NCBI RefSeq assembly: GCF_000372825.1
Contig: NZ_KB910516.1
Span: 4,574,511 to 4,638,510 of the forward strand
Length of the DNA: 64,000 bases
From: Methylobacterium sp. 77
Lineage (GTDB): Bacteria > Pseudomonadota > Alphaproteobacteria > Rhizobiales > Beijerinckiaceae
Direction: 5' to 3'
Part shown: positions 17,536-25,347 of the stretch, in pieces
Numbering within the stretch: position 1 is the first letter of the stretch
Layout of the letters: each line of letters opens with the position of its first letter
Position numbers and translations under genes: made by a program
The notes under the pieces: model-generated
Told to the model about the DNA's origin: nothing
The model's input: only the letters and a program-made list of their open reading frames with translations
The model's database searches: none

Positions 17536-17661
17536 ATGCACCGTTATTTCCCCGTCCTCATCGCCGTCGCGGCCATACTCGCGGTCGGAATCCTGTTCGC
17601 GTTCGTGCGCCACGGCGACACGGCGCACATCTCTCCCGTGCAGCAGACGGAGTCCCGCTGA
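17536..17661 (+). CDS. 41-residue single-pass membrane protein
   Basis: This is a very short gene: an N-terminal membrane helix (about residues 4-25, FPVLIAVAAILAVGILFAF) and a short polar tail. Its stop overlaps the start of the next small gene as TGATG, strong evidence for coupled translation. No family is recognised. The larger frame begins at 17401, but the ATG at 17536 starts right at the helix and follows a ribosome-site-like aggaagccc. Confidence 0.6.
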   Translation: MHRYFPVLIAVAAILAVGILFAFVRHGDTAHISPVQQTESR

Positions 17662-17873
17662 TGCGCCGCCTGATGCCGTTGGTGATCCTGGGTCTCGCCG
17701 CGATCCTCGCCGTGATCTGGGTCGGCGTGTGGAATTTCGAGCTGCTTCGGACCGAGAGGGCCGAGAATGGCGGGGCCCCGGCGGTGCCCGCCTGCGATCC
17801 GAACAACGCCATCGGCAAGGCGGTTCTGCCGGACTGCCCGGATGCGTCCATCAACGCGACGTCGAAACCCTAA
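17661..17873 (+). CDS. 70-residue single-pass membrane protein
   Basis: This small protein has one N-terminal membrane helix (about residues 5-24) and a polar, probably periplasmic, tail with two Cys (in PACDPNN and PDCPDAS), which could form a disulfide. It is translationally coupled to the 41-residue gene by a TGATG overlap, so the two likely act together at the membrane. I recognise no family. It is convergent with the secreted protein gene at 17947. Confidence 0.65.
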   Translation: MRRLMPLVILGLAAILAVIWVGVWNFELLRTERAENGGAPAVPACDPNNAIGKAVLPDCPDASINATSKP

Positions 17874-17946
17874 AGCGTCGCCCGTCCGTGAGCGCCATGG
17901 CCTTGCGGCCATGGTCCGGTTCAGGGCCGACGGGAGCCCTCGTCCC

Positions 17947-18321
17947 TCACTTCTTCACGACGAGGCCGGGAAGGGTCTTGCCGTTCTCGCCAAAATTGGT
18001 CAGCGCCTTGGCGCAATTGGCCGGGACGTCCTGGGAATAGACGTCGGCGTAGGCCTTGACCCGCAGGATCAGTTCGCCGCCCGCCAGAGCGTCCGGTTCG
18101 ATCCCGAGGCCCCGCACCACCGTCTTGAACGTCTCGTAATTCGGCTTGGCATCCGGGCAGGAATTCGAGACGAACTGGAGAAGTCCGGCGAGCTTGGCGG
18201 CGGTGTTCTTCTGCCGCTCTTCCTTGGTGTCCGGCGGCGGAGGCGCGTCCGGCGCAGGTTGAGCGGCGAGCGGAGCCGTCAGGCTCCCCAACAGGAGCGA
18301 GGCGAGCAAGATCTGCTTCAT
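17947..18321 (-). CDS. Small secreted hypothetical protein
   Basis: This 124-residue protein has a signal peptide (about 1-20, ending PLAA) and a Pro-rich linker (APDAPPPPDTKEE), then a helical domain with two Cys about 50 residues apart (NSCPDAKPN and PANCAKAL) that may be disulfide-bonded. No enzyme motif is visible and no family is recognised. The ATG at 18321 begins the signal peptide; the frame reaches 18351. It lies 47 bases downstream of the IalB-like gene on the same strand, so a shared transcript is likely and both products are periplasmic. Confidence 0.65.
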   Translation of the reverse strand: MKQILLASLLLGSLTAPLAAQPAPDAPPPPDTKEERQKNTAAKLAGLLQFVSNSCPDAKPNYETFKTVVRGLGIEPDALAGGELILRVKAYADVYSQDVPANCAKALTNFGENGKTLPGLVVKK

Positions 18322-18368
18322 GGATGGCGTGTTCCTACCTGTCTGTCTCATCGCCTGACTGTTCGACG

Positions 18369-19040
18369 TCAGTTCGACAAGGCGCTTGCCCGGGCGAGGG
18401 CGGCACCGAAGCCATTGAGCGGCACGGTGATGGTCGTCGGTTCGGTGGCGTCCTGCTTCAGGGCGAGGATGAACAGGTTCTTGGCGGTCTTCATCGCGTC
18501 GGTGGCGAGCGTCGGCAGGCTCACCGGGACGAGGCAGCCTTCCGAGCTGCAGGCATAATACGGAGCGCCCTTGCCCAGCACCGCCTCGTCGATCTTAAAG
18601 CTCAGGCCAGGCTCGATCTGGAAGCCGAACGGCATCAGGATCAGCCCATCGGTCCGGTCGTTGGCGGGGGCCTTCAACTCGATCGCGAATTCACGACGGT
18701 TCTCGCGCTTCGACCCCTGGGCCTGCACCACCGAACAGATCGTCGCCTGATTCTCGCGGGAGCAGTTGATGCTCCAATCGCCGTAGGTCTCGCTCAGGGC
18801 GCTGGCGCCCTCGGGCCAGGCCGCCTTGGCGGGGGCAGCGGCCGGCGCGGCGGCGACGGGTGCGGCGGGCTTGGGCGCGGGCTTCGGTTTCGGCTTGGGT
18901 TTCGGCTTCGGCGCGGCATCCGGGGCGGCGGGCGCATCCTGCTCCGGCGCGGCGTCCTGCGCCGCGGCACCATTCCAGGCGTGGCAGGTGGCGGCGAGCG
19001 AGAGCACACCGACCAGGGGCAACACGTGTCTCCAGCGCAT
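18369..19040 (-). CDS. Invasion-associated locus B (IalB) family protein
   Basis: This protein of about 223 residues has a signal peptide, then a long Ala/Pro/Lys linker with repeated PK pairs, then an IalB domain over the last 150 residues. Domain signs are YGDWSINCSREN at its start, IPFG-type strand LILMPFGFQIEPGLSFKID, and YYACSSEGCLVPVSL, with conserved Cys pairs. IalB proteins are periplasmic or outer-membrane beta proteins that are widespread in Hyphomicrobiales; the name comes from Bartonella, and a virulence role should not be assumed here. The PK-rich linker resembles wall-spanning regions of TonB-like proteins. Upstream Met codons at 19058 and 19112 are alternatives. Confidence 0.8.
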   Translation of the reverse strand: MRWRHVLPLVGVLSLAATCHAWNGAAAQDAAPEQDAPAAPDAAPKPKPKPKPKPAPKPAAPVAAAPAAAPAKAAWPEGASALSETYGDWSINCSRENQATICSVVQAQGSKRENRREFAIELKAPANDRTDGLILMPFGFQIEPGLSFKIDEAVLGKGAPYYACSSEGCLVPVSLPTLATDAMKTAKNLFILALKQDATEPTTITVPLNGFGAALARASALSN

Positions 19041-19178
19041 CAAGCGGGTATCCGGCATTCGAACGGGGTCTGACGTGCCGCCTAGCCCTCCCGCTCGGCG
19101 AGCGCAATGCACGCAGCCGGATCACGCACCGTGTCCCACTGGCAATTCGGCCCGATTTGTCATCCGGGCCGCTGCGGA

Positions 19179-20090
19179 TCAGCGACGCTTGTCGGAGAGG
19201 CCGCCCTGGTCGATCGCCGGCAATTCGTTGGGTCCGAGACCCAGGACGACCGGCTGCTGCGCGGGCATCTGGCCGCGGGCCCGGTTAGCGAGCGCCACCG
19301 TCAGTTTCTCCGCCGGCTCCGACTGCATCAACGCCAGCACCTCCGCCATCTTGCGCGGGTTCATCGCCAGGACGATGGGGACCAGCACGTCGAGGGAGAG
19401 GCGGTCGAAGACGCGGGAGGCATCCTTGGGCTTCATCGTCTCGTACATGGTGACGATGTTCTTCAGGCCGGCCTTCTCCGCCTCGGCCTTCTGCGCGCCG
19501 CTCCCGTCGGTCTTGTCCTCGTTGCGCTTGAGGTCGTCCACGCCCTCTTCGAGCTTGCGCTCGGCGGTGCCGAGCATCTGCTCGCGCAGGTTCAGGGTGT
19601 CGTCCCGCTGCTTGAGGGCGTCGCGCCGGGCGGCCAGCTTCTCGAGGATGGCCCGCTCGCTGGCCGGCATCGGCTCCGGGGGCGGCGGCGGCCTGGGAGC
19701 GGGGGGCTCCGGCTCGGGCGCGGGCTTCTCGGGCTCCTTCGGCGTCACCGAACCGGTCGTCACGGGGTCCGGGATCTCGTAGTTGCTCCGCGCCTTGGCG
19801 AGAGCCCGCGCGAATTCCGGAAGTTGCGCCGCAGCCGGGACGGGTTCCGGTTGCATGTCGTCGATCACGATCGCGGAGAGCTTGAGCACGAGCAGCCCGA
19901 CGGCCGCCAGCGTCACCGCATCGATGAGGCGCAGCTTGTAGGGACGCGCCTGACCGGAGCCCGCTTTTGCAGGAGCTTTTTGGGCATGGCGTGTCTGGGG
20001 ATGGCCTGCCTGAGGATGGCCAGTCCGGGCGAGGCCCGTCTGAGAGAGGGCTGCCTGTTTCAGGTGGACGAGGAGGCCCGGAATCTTCAC
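19179..20090 (-). CDS. motE: MotE-family flagellar motor protein
   Basis: This 303-residue protein has one membrane helix (about 57-75), a Pro-rich stretch (about 113-142), a coiled coil (about 145-215) and a C-terminal MgtE-N/FliG-like helical domain (about 216-275: MYETMKPKDASRVFDRL). In rhizobia MotE is a periplasmic protein that stabilises MotC for motor function. A His/Gln-rich, repeat-like segment precedes the membrane helix (about 22-40). The gene is last in the fliL-fliM-DUF6468-motE operon and overlaps the preceding gene by 4 bases. Confidence 0.8.
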   Translation of the reverse strand: MKIPGLLVHLKQAALSQTGLARTGHPQAGHPQTRHAQKAPAKAGSGQARPYKLRLIDAVTLAAVGLLVLKLSAIVIDDMQPEPVPAAAQLPEFARALAKARSNYEIPDPVTTGSVTPKEPEKPAPEPEPPAPRPPPPPEPMPASERAILEKLAARRDALKQRDDTLNLREQMLGTAERKLEEGVDDLKRNEDKTDGSGAQKAEAEKAGLKNIVTMYETMKPKDASRVFDRLSLDVLVPIVLAMNPRKMAEVLALMQSEPAEKLTVALANRARGQMPAQQPVVLGLGPNELPAIDQGGLSDKRR

Positions 20091-20605
20091 GCGGCGCGGC
20101 TCCGCAGGCGGCCGAGGGCGCGCTCGGACATGGCGAGGGCGGCGGCGGCGGCGACACCGAGGCGCTCACCGTTGGGGCTCGATGCGCCGGCCTTCGGCGC
20201 ATCCTCCGTGTGAGCCGGGCCGGGGCGAACCTCTGAGGGGCGGATCTCGACGAGGGGCACGGCGGCGATCCGCGACGGCTGCGCATGCGACACGATGGCC
20301 GAGATGCGGGCGATCACGGTCTCACCGGCCTGGACATGGGCGGAGAGGTCGGCGGCGTAGCGCTCGGCGGTGCCGAGGCGGTCGGCCAGGGTCCGGTCGC
20401 ACTCGTCGAGGGTGGCGCGCAGGCCGATGATCGCGCGCTCGGCGGTCGAGCTCGCGACGACGAGGTCGCCGATGGTCTGGCGCAGGCCCGCCTCGTCGGC
20501 CTTCATCCGGGTGATGCGCCGGCTCAGGCGCACCGACGAGACGATGCTGGCGACGAGGAGGACGGCGACGAGGATGTCGGCGGCGAGGGTGACGAGGAGG
20601 CTCAT
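20087..20605 (-). CDS. DUF6468 flagellar-associated membrane protein
   Basis: This 172-residue protein has an N-terminal membrane helix (about 5-25) followed by a long coiled-coil-like helical region (RLSRRITRMKADEAGLRQTIGDL to about residue 110). It matches the DUF6468 family, which sits between fliM and motE in many Hyphomicrobiales. Its role is unproven but the genetic link to the motor is constant. It starts 7 bases after fliM and overlaps motE by 4 bases, so all are tightly coupled. Confidence 0.8.
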   Translation of the reverse strand: MSLLVTLAADILVAVLLVASIVSSVRLSRRITRMKADEAGLRQTIGDLVVASSTAERAIIGLRATLDECDRTLADRLGTAERYAADLSAHVQAGETVIARISAIVSHAQPSRIAAVPLVEIRPSEVRPGPAHTEDAPKAGASSPNGERLGVAAAAALAMSERALGRLRSRAA

Positions 20606-20612
20606 GGCGCGG

Positions 20613-21830
20613 TCACCCGTCGTTGCGGTTGTTCATGGAGGCCTCGAAGGCCTGGAGCGTGGTGCGCGAGCGCCGCAGCGGACGCGTGAGCTGCACCGAG
20701 ATGTTGTCGTCGACCCGGCCGATGCGCCCCTGCGTCAGGGCCCAGTCGCCGCAGCGCACGGAGATCAGGTCGGTGGGCTTGGTGTCGAACATCAGCGTGT
20801 CGCCGACCTTCAGCGACAGCACCTTCTTCAGCGGCAGCATCATCTCGTGGAGCACGGCCTCCATGGTCGCGTCGGCCTGCCAGATCTCGGTGGCGAGATG
20901 GCTCTCCCAGGTATGGTCGCGGCCGAGCTTCTCGCCCATGAAGCTCTGCATCAGCAGTTCACGGATCGGCTCGATCGTGGCGTAGGGGAACAGGATCTGG
21001 AGCAGGCCGCCGCGCCCGTCCATGTCGAGCTTGAGGCTGATCAGGATGGCGGCGTTGGCCGGCCGGGTAATGGTGGCGAAGCGCGGGTTGGTCTCGATCC
21101 GGTCGATGGCGAAGCGCACCGGCGAGAGCGGCTGGAACGAGAGTTCGAGATCGGAGAGGATGATCTCCACGAGGCGCCGCACCAGCTGCATCTCGATGGT
21201 CGTGAACGGCCGCCCGTCGAGGCGGGTCGAGGTGCCGCCGCGCTTGCCGCCGAGCAGCAGGTCCATGGTCGAGTAGGCGAGGTTCGATTCCACCGTGACG
21301 AGGCCGGAATTCTCCCAGGCATCGGCGCGGAAGACCCCGAGCAGGGTCGGCAGCGGAATGGCGTTGAGGTAGTCGCCGAAACGGACCGAGGTGATGTTGT
21401 CGAGGGTGACCTCGACGTTGTCCTGGAAGAAGTTGCGCAGGCTCGTCGACAGCAACCGGATCATCCGGTCGAAGACGATTTCCAGCATCGGCAGGCGTTC
21501 GTACTGAACGACGCCAGAATCCACGATGGCGCGGACACCGCCGGCGCCCGAGGCCGACAATTCACGAAGGCTGAAGCCGAGGACGCCGTCGATCTCGTCC
21601 TGGTTGAGGATGCGGTCGTTGCCGGCGAGTTCGGGGAGATTGTCGGTCTCCCCGTCCTCGATCATCGTCGCCCATTCGGCGGCGACGTCGCTGGCATGCG
21701 TGGTCGTGCCCTGCTCGGCGAGCGCGGCACCCCATTCGTCGGCCAGCGATGTCTCGCCGCCTTCGGCGTTCTGCTCGATCAGGGCGGTTGCCCAATCGTC
21801 CTCTTCGAGCTCGTCTTCGGGACCTGCCAT
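20613..21830 (-). CDS. fliM: Flagellar motor switch protein FliM
   Basis: This 405-residue C-ring component binds CheY-P and relays the switch signal between FliG and FliN. The middle domain begins with YERLPMLEIVFDRMIRLL and includes RFGDYLNAIPLPTLLGVF, and the C-terminal SpoA domain contains LSLKVGDTLMFDT. The N-terminal about 90 residues are acidic and low in similarity, ending with the conserved LNQDEIDGVLGF that marks the CheY-binding EIDALF-type motif displaced from the N-terminus. That N-terminal acidic extension is longer than in enteric FliM. It is the second gene of the fliL operon, 25 bases after fliL. Confidence 0.95.
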   Translation of the reverse strand: MAGPEDELEEDDWATALIEQNAEGGETSLADEWGAALAEQGTTTHASDVAAEWATMIEDGETDNLPELAGNDRILNQDEIDGVLGFSLRELSASGAGGVRAIVDSGVVQYERLPMLEIVFDRMIRLLSTSLRNFFQDNVEVTLDNITSVRFGDYLNAIPLPTLLGVFRADAWENSGLVTVESNLAYSTMDLLLGGKRGGTSTRLDGRPFTTIEMQLVRRLVEIILSDLELSFQPLSPVRFAIDRIETNPRFATITRPANAAILISLKLDMDGRGGLLQILFPYATIEPIRELLMQSFMGEKLGRDHTWESHLATEIWQADATMEAVLHEMMLPLKKVLSLKVGDTLMFDTKPTDLISVRCGDWALTQGRIGRVDDNISVQLTRPLRRSRTTLQAFEASMNNRNDG

Positions 21831-21855
21831 GACCGTCTCGACACCGATAGTGGGG

Positions 21856-22365
21856 TTACTGGACGATCACGTCCTTGAAGAGCACGGCCTCGGCCCGTGC
21901 CGGATGGATCGCGACGTTGACGCGCCGCAGCAGTTCCTCGCGCAGGCGATAGAGCCCGGCCGAGCCGGCGAGGTCGCTGGCGCGCAATTCACGCATGTAG
22001 ACCTGGAATGTATCCTCGATCCGCGGCATCAGCGGCTTCACCTCGCCCTCGACCTTGGCGTCCTTCAGTTCGAGGGAGACCTTGACCTTGGCGACGCGCG
22101 GCTTGTCCTGACCGGGTTCGTTGGTGAGGTTGATCGTCATCTCGCGGACGTCGAGGAAGACGAGAGGCTTCTTCATTTCGACGGCGGCCGGATCGCCGTG
22201 ACCGTCGCCGGCCTTCTTCTTCATCATGACGTATCCGCCACCGCCGCCGGCCAGCAGCAGCACGGCCGCGCCGATGATGATGATCTTCTTCTTGCCGCCC
22301 TTCGGGGCTTCGCCCTCGGCGCCTTCCCCTTCGGCGGCGGGGGCCTTCTTGGGCTTCTTGGCCAT
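21856..22365 (-). CDS. fliL: Flagellar basal body-associated protein FliL
   Basis: This 169-residue inner-membrane protein surrounds the stator and supports motor torque. It has a Lys-rich, Ala/Glu-rich cytoplasmic tail, one membrane helix (about 27-46, IIIIGAAVLLLAGGGGGYVMM), and a periplasmic SPFH-like FliL domain with FLDVREMTINLTNEPGQ and the C-terminal LLRRVNVAIHPARAEAVLFKDVIVQ. It is the first gene of a minus-strand flagellar operon. A perfect CtrA-type site lies about 90 bases upstream (22451-22465). Confidence 0.95.
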   Translation of the reverse strand: MAKKPKKAPAAEGEGAEGEAPKGGKKKIIIIGAAVLLLAGGGGGYVMMKKKAGDGHGDPAAVEMKKPLVFLDVREMTINLTNEPGQDKPRVAKVKVSLELKDAKVEGEVKPLMPRIEDTFQVYMRELRASDLAGSAGLYRLREELLRRVNVAIHPARAEAVLFKDVIVQ

Positions 22366-22450
22366 GGAGCGCCCTCTTCGAATCTCGTCCCAGGGTGCGA
22401 GCGGCGGTGATGGCCCGCGACCCCGTTCGTCCAGATATCTGCGGTCACGG

Positions 22451-22465
22451 TTAACGTGTCGTTAA
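22451..22465. promoter_or_regulatory. CtrA-type site TTAA-N7-TTAA before fliL
   Basis: The sequence TTAA-CGTGTCG-TTAA is a perfect match to the CtrA consensus. It lies 86 bases upstream of the fliL ATG and 174 bases upstream of flgF. In Caulobacter the fliLM operon is a CtrA-dependent class II flagellar promoter, so the location makes functional sense. Confidence 0.6.
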
Positions 22466-22581
22466 GGCGGCAAATCCTGCCGGGTGGTTTCTGCCGCGAG
22501 GATGCGGCGGCATCCTGTCCGGACGAGGCATGGGTTCAGACAAGGCGCTGATTAATAAGGGAATTATCTATTTTTCGACGA

Positions 22582-22597
22582 TGGCACGGCCCGTGCG
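22582..22597 (+). promoter_or_regulatory. Sigma-54-like -24/-12 promoter of flgF
   Basis: The sequence TGGCACG-GCCC-GTGCG has a perfect -24 element and a one-mismatch -12 element (GTGC for TTGC) at the right spacing. It ends 42 bases before the flgF ATG. This fits a late class flagellar promoter of the Caulobacter type. Confidence 0.5.
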
Positions 22598-22638
22598 GAC
22601 ATCCTTAACGTCGCCGTAGACCGAGGCCTTGTCGATCC

Positions 22639-23379
22639 ATGCAGAACGCGCTGTTTGTCGGAGTTTCCAGTCAGGTCGCCCTGCAGCGTGAGCTCGACGT
22701 GATCGCCAACAACATGGCGAACGTCTCCACCACGGGCTTCAAGGGCCGCAACACCCGCTTCCAGGAATACCTGATGCCGGTGGCGAGCGCCGACTCGTTC
22801 CAGCGCCAGGACCGGCGCGTCTCCTACGTCATCGACCAGGGCACCGCCCTCGACCTCGCCCAGGGGCCGATCGAGCAGACCGGCAATCCGCTCCATGTCG
22901 CCGTGCGCGGCGAGGCCTTCCTCGTGGTCCGCACGCCGAACGGCGACCGCTACACCCGCAACGGCGCGTTCGAGACCGACGCGCAGGGCAATCTCGTCAA
23001 CAGCGACGGCTACCCCGTCCAGGGCGAAGGCGGCCCGATCCAGATCAACGCCCAGGAGACCGGCCTCACGATCGGGCCGGACGGCACGGTCTCGACCAAT
23101 ATCGGCATTCGCGGCCGCGTCCGGATGGTGACCTTCGCCAATCCGCAATCGCTGACCAACGAGGGCGCCAACCTCTACGCCTCGACAACGGCTCCGGTGG
23201 CCGCCGGCTTGAACGGCCGGCTCGAATCCGGGGCGCTCGAGCGCTCCAACGTCAAGCCCGTCATCGAGATGACCCGGCTGATGGACGTGAACCGCACCTA
23301 CACCATGGTCTCGGGCGTGATCTCGCGCCTGGATGAATTGCGGGGCACGGCGATCCGCCGCCTCGCCGACGTCGCGTAA
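22639..23379 (+). CDS. flgF: Flagellar basal-body rod protein FlgF (proximal rod)
   Basis: This 246-residue rod protein is exported by the flagellar type III system, with no cleaved signal. The N-terminal motif ELDVIANNMANVSTTGFKGR (about 19-38) and the C-terminal helix ending VSGVISRLDELRGTAIRRLADVA are the conserved terminal segments that zip the axial structure together. The central FlgF/FlgG domain includes LDLAQGPIEQTGNPLHVAVRG. It is first in a plus-strand operon flgF-flgG-flgA-flgH and is preceded by a sigma-54-like promoter. Confidence 0.95.
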   Translation: MQNALFVGVSSQVALQRELDVIANNMANVSTTGFKGRNTRFQEYLMPVASADSFQRQDRRVSYVIDQGTALDLAQGPIEQTGNPLHVAVRGEAFLVVRTPNGDRYTRNGAFETDAQGNLVNSDGYPVQGEGGPIQINAQETGLTIGPDGTVSTNIGIRGRVRMVTFANPQSLTNEGANLYASTTAPVAAGLNGRLESGALERSNVKPVIEMTRLMDVNRTYTMVSGVISRLDELRGTAIRRLADVA

Positions 23380-23391
23380 GGAACCCCGACG

Positions 23392-24183
23392 ATGCGCGCC
23401 CTCTACGCAGCCGCCACCGGCATGGCGGCCCAGGAACTCAACGTCCAGGTCATCTCGAACAACATCGCGAACCTGCGTACCACCGGCTACAAGCGCCAGC
23501 AGGCCCATTTCCAGGACCTGCTCTACCAGAACATGCGCCGGGCCGGTTCCTCGACCTCGGACCAGAACACCCAGCTTCCCGCCGGCCTCGCCATCGGCTC
23601 GGGCGTGAAGACGACCTCGACCGCCCGGACGATGTCACAGGGCACGCTCACCTCGACGGAGAAGGAATACGACGTCGCCATCCGTGGCGAAGGCCTGTTC
23701 CGGGTGACGATGCCCGACGGCCGCATCGCCTATTCCCGAGACGGGTCCTTCGATCTCTCCGCACAGGGGCAGCTCGTCACCCGCGACGGCTACCTCGTCG
23801 ATCCGGGCCTGACGGTTCCCAACAATGCCACCAGCGTCACGATCAGCGCGCAGGGCTCGGTCCAGGCGACCATTCCCGGCCAGACCGCGCCGCAGACCCT
23901 CGGCCAGTTCCAGCTCGCCCGCTTCGTCAACAAGGTCGGTCTCGAATCCATCGGCGACAACCTGTTCATCGAGACCGCCGCCTCCGGCCCCGCCATCAAC
24001 GGCCTGCCCGGCTCGGAGGGCTTCGGCAACCTGCAGCAGAGCTATCTCGAAGAGGCGAACGTCAACGCCGTCAACGAGATCTCGTCCCTGATCGCCGCGC
24101 AGCGCGCCTACGAGATGAACTCGAAGGTCGTCACCGCCGCCGACCAGATGCTCTCCACCACCTCGCAGATGTTCCGCGGCTGA
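23392..24183 (+). CDS. flgG: Flagellar basal-body rod protein FlgG (distal rod)
   Basis: This 263-residue distal rod subunit is exported unprocessed by the flagellar type III apparatus. The N-terminal LNVQVISNNIANLRTTGYKRQ and the C-terminal SSLIAAQRAYEMNSKVVTAADQML are the family hallmarks. The middle contains QGTLTSTEKEYDVAIRGEGLF. Length matches FlgG exactly. It starts 12 bases after flgF and is followed 76 bases later by flgA, with no terminator between them. Confidence 0.97.
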   Translation: MRALYAAATGMAAQELNVQVISNNIANLRTTGYKRQQAHFQDLLYQNMRRAGSSTSDQNTQLPAGLAIGSGVKTTSTARTMSQGTLTSTEKEYDVAIRGEGLFRVTMPDGRIAYSRDGSFDLSAQGQLVTRDGYLVDPGLTVPNNATSVTISAQGSVQATIPGQTAPQTLGQFQLARFVNKVGLESIGDNLFIETAASGPAINGLPGSEGFGNLQQSYLEEANVNAVNEISSLIAAQRAYEMNSKVVTAADQMLSTTSQMFRG

Positions 24184-24259
24184 CCGACCGGACACGTCCT
24201 CCGGCCTGACATCGTCGTCCCCCGTTCCCGCATCAGCCCGCCTCCGAAAGCGTCCTGCC

Positions 24260-25309
24260 ATGTACGCCCTGAGACAGATCCGCCCCGCTCGACGGAAGCG
24301 CGTCGCCACGCTCACGCCCGGCATCGTCATGCGCGTGGGCTTCGCTTTGGCGGCCCTGAGCTTCATGACGGTCCATGTCCTCGCCGAGGAAGCCGGCCAG
24401 CGCCTGCGCCTGCGCGGCGACGTCACCGCGCGCGGCGATATCCTGACGCTGGGCGACCTCGTCGAAGGTGCATCGGCCGACCTCGCCAGACGGCCGCTGT
24501 TCCGCGCCCCGACGCTCGGCGCCTCGGGCACGATACAGGCCCGCCGCATCGCCGAGGCCCTGGCGACCCTTGGGCTCGGCGAGATCGAGACCGGCGGCCG
24601 CCAGCAGGTCTCCGTGCAGCGCGCGGCCCGGCGCGTCGGCCCGACCGAGATCGAGGCCGCGATCAAGCGGGTGCTCGAAACCTCCTACGGGCTCGACCAG
24701 CGCAACCTCGCGATCCGCCTCGATGGCGAGAACACGATCCTCCTGGCTCCGGTCGATCTCGACGGTCAGGCGACGGCCCTCGATCTCACCTACGATCCCC
24801 GCCTCAAGCGGGTCGCCGCCCTCATCACCCTGGGCGAGCGCCAGGCGTCCCTGCGCGTGTCCGGGCAGGTCCAGGAAATCCGCGAGGTCCAGATCCTGTC
24901 CCGCTCGCTCAACCGAGGCGACACCTTGAGCGCCGAGGACATCGCCACCGAGCGGCGTCCCCGCGAGACGACGCCGGCCGATGCCCAGGGCAGTTCCGTC
25001 GCCGTGATGGGGCAGGTCGCCCAGCGCAGCCTGAGTGCCGGCGCCATTCTCCGGTCCGGCGATATCGCACCGGCGGACCTCGTCCAGCGCGGCGAGGCGG
25101 TGACCATCGTCTTCGACACGCCTGGCCTCAACCTCTCCCTGCGGGGTCAGGCCAACGAGAACGGACGGCTGGGCGCGGCGATCACCGTCACCAACCCCGT
25201 CTCCAAGAAGATCCTCGCCGCCACCGTGATCGGCCCCGGCCGCGTCTCGGTGAGTTCGCCCGCCAGCGTCGGCCGTCAGGCCAGCGCGACGTTCGACACC
25301 GGACGCTGA
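24260..25309 (+). CDS. flgA: Flagellar P-ring assembly chaperone FlgA
   Basis: This 349-residue secreted protein has an N-terminal hydrophobic segment after a basic stretch (about 28-46, ending VLAEE). The C-terminal SAF/FlgA domain (about 210-345) shows ILSRSLNRGDTLSAEDI, AQRSLSAGAILRSGDIAPADLVQRGEAV and GAAITVTNPVSKKILAA. FlgA helps FlgI assemble the P ring around the rod in the periplasm. It is longer than enteric FlgA (about 220) because of an extra N-terminal domain, as is usual in alphaproteobacteria. Confidence 0.9.
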   Translation: MYALRQIRPARRKRVATLTPGIVMRVGFALAALSFMTVHVLAEEAGQRLRLRGDVTARGDILTLGDLVEGASADLARRPLFRAPTLGASGTIQARRIAEALATLGLGEIETGGRQQVSVQRAARRVGPTEIEAAIKRVLETSYGLDQRNLAIRLDGENTILLAPVDLDGQATALDLTYDPRLKRVAALITLGERQASLRVSGQVQEIREVQILSRSLNRGDTLSAEDIATERRPRETTPADAQGSSVAVMGQVAQRSLSAGAILRSGDIAPADLVQRGEAVTIVFDTPGLNLSLRGQANENGRLGAAITVTNPVSKKILAATVIGPGRVSVSSPASVGRQASATFDTGR

Positions 25310-25347
25310 ATCCGGCTCGGCCATCCCGACGAGAGAAGCTGGTCCCC

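Noticed and set aside
20370..21878. 502-residue plus-strand frame over fliM
   Set aside because: Antisense shadow of fliM, His/Arg/Gly/Asp-rich and without domain pattern.
22552..22566. Second possible CtrA site near flgF (TTAA-N7-ATTA)
   Set aside because: Only one half matches fully; too weak in an AT-rich stretch.
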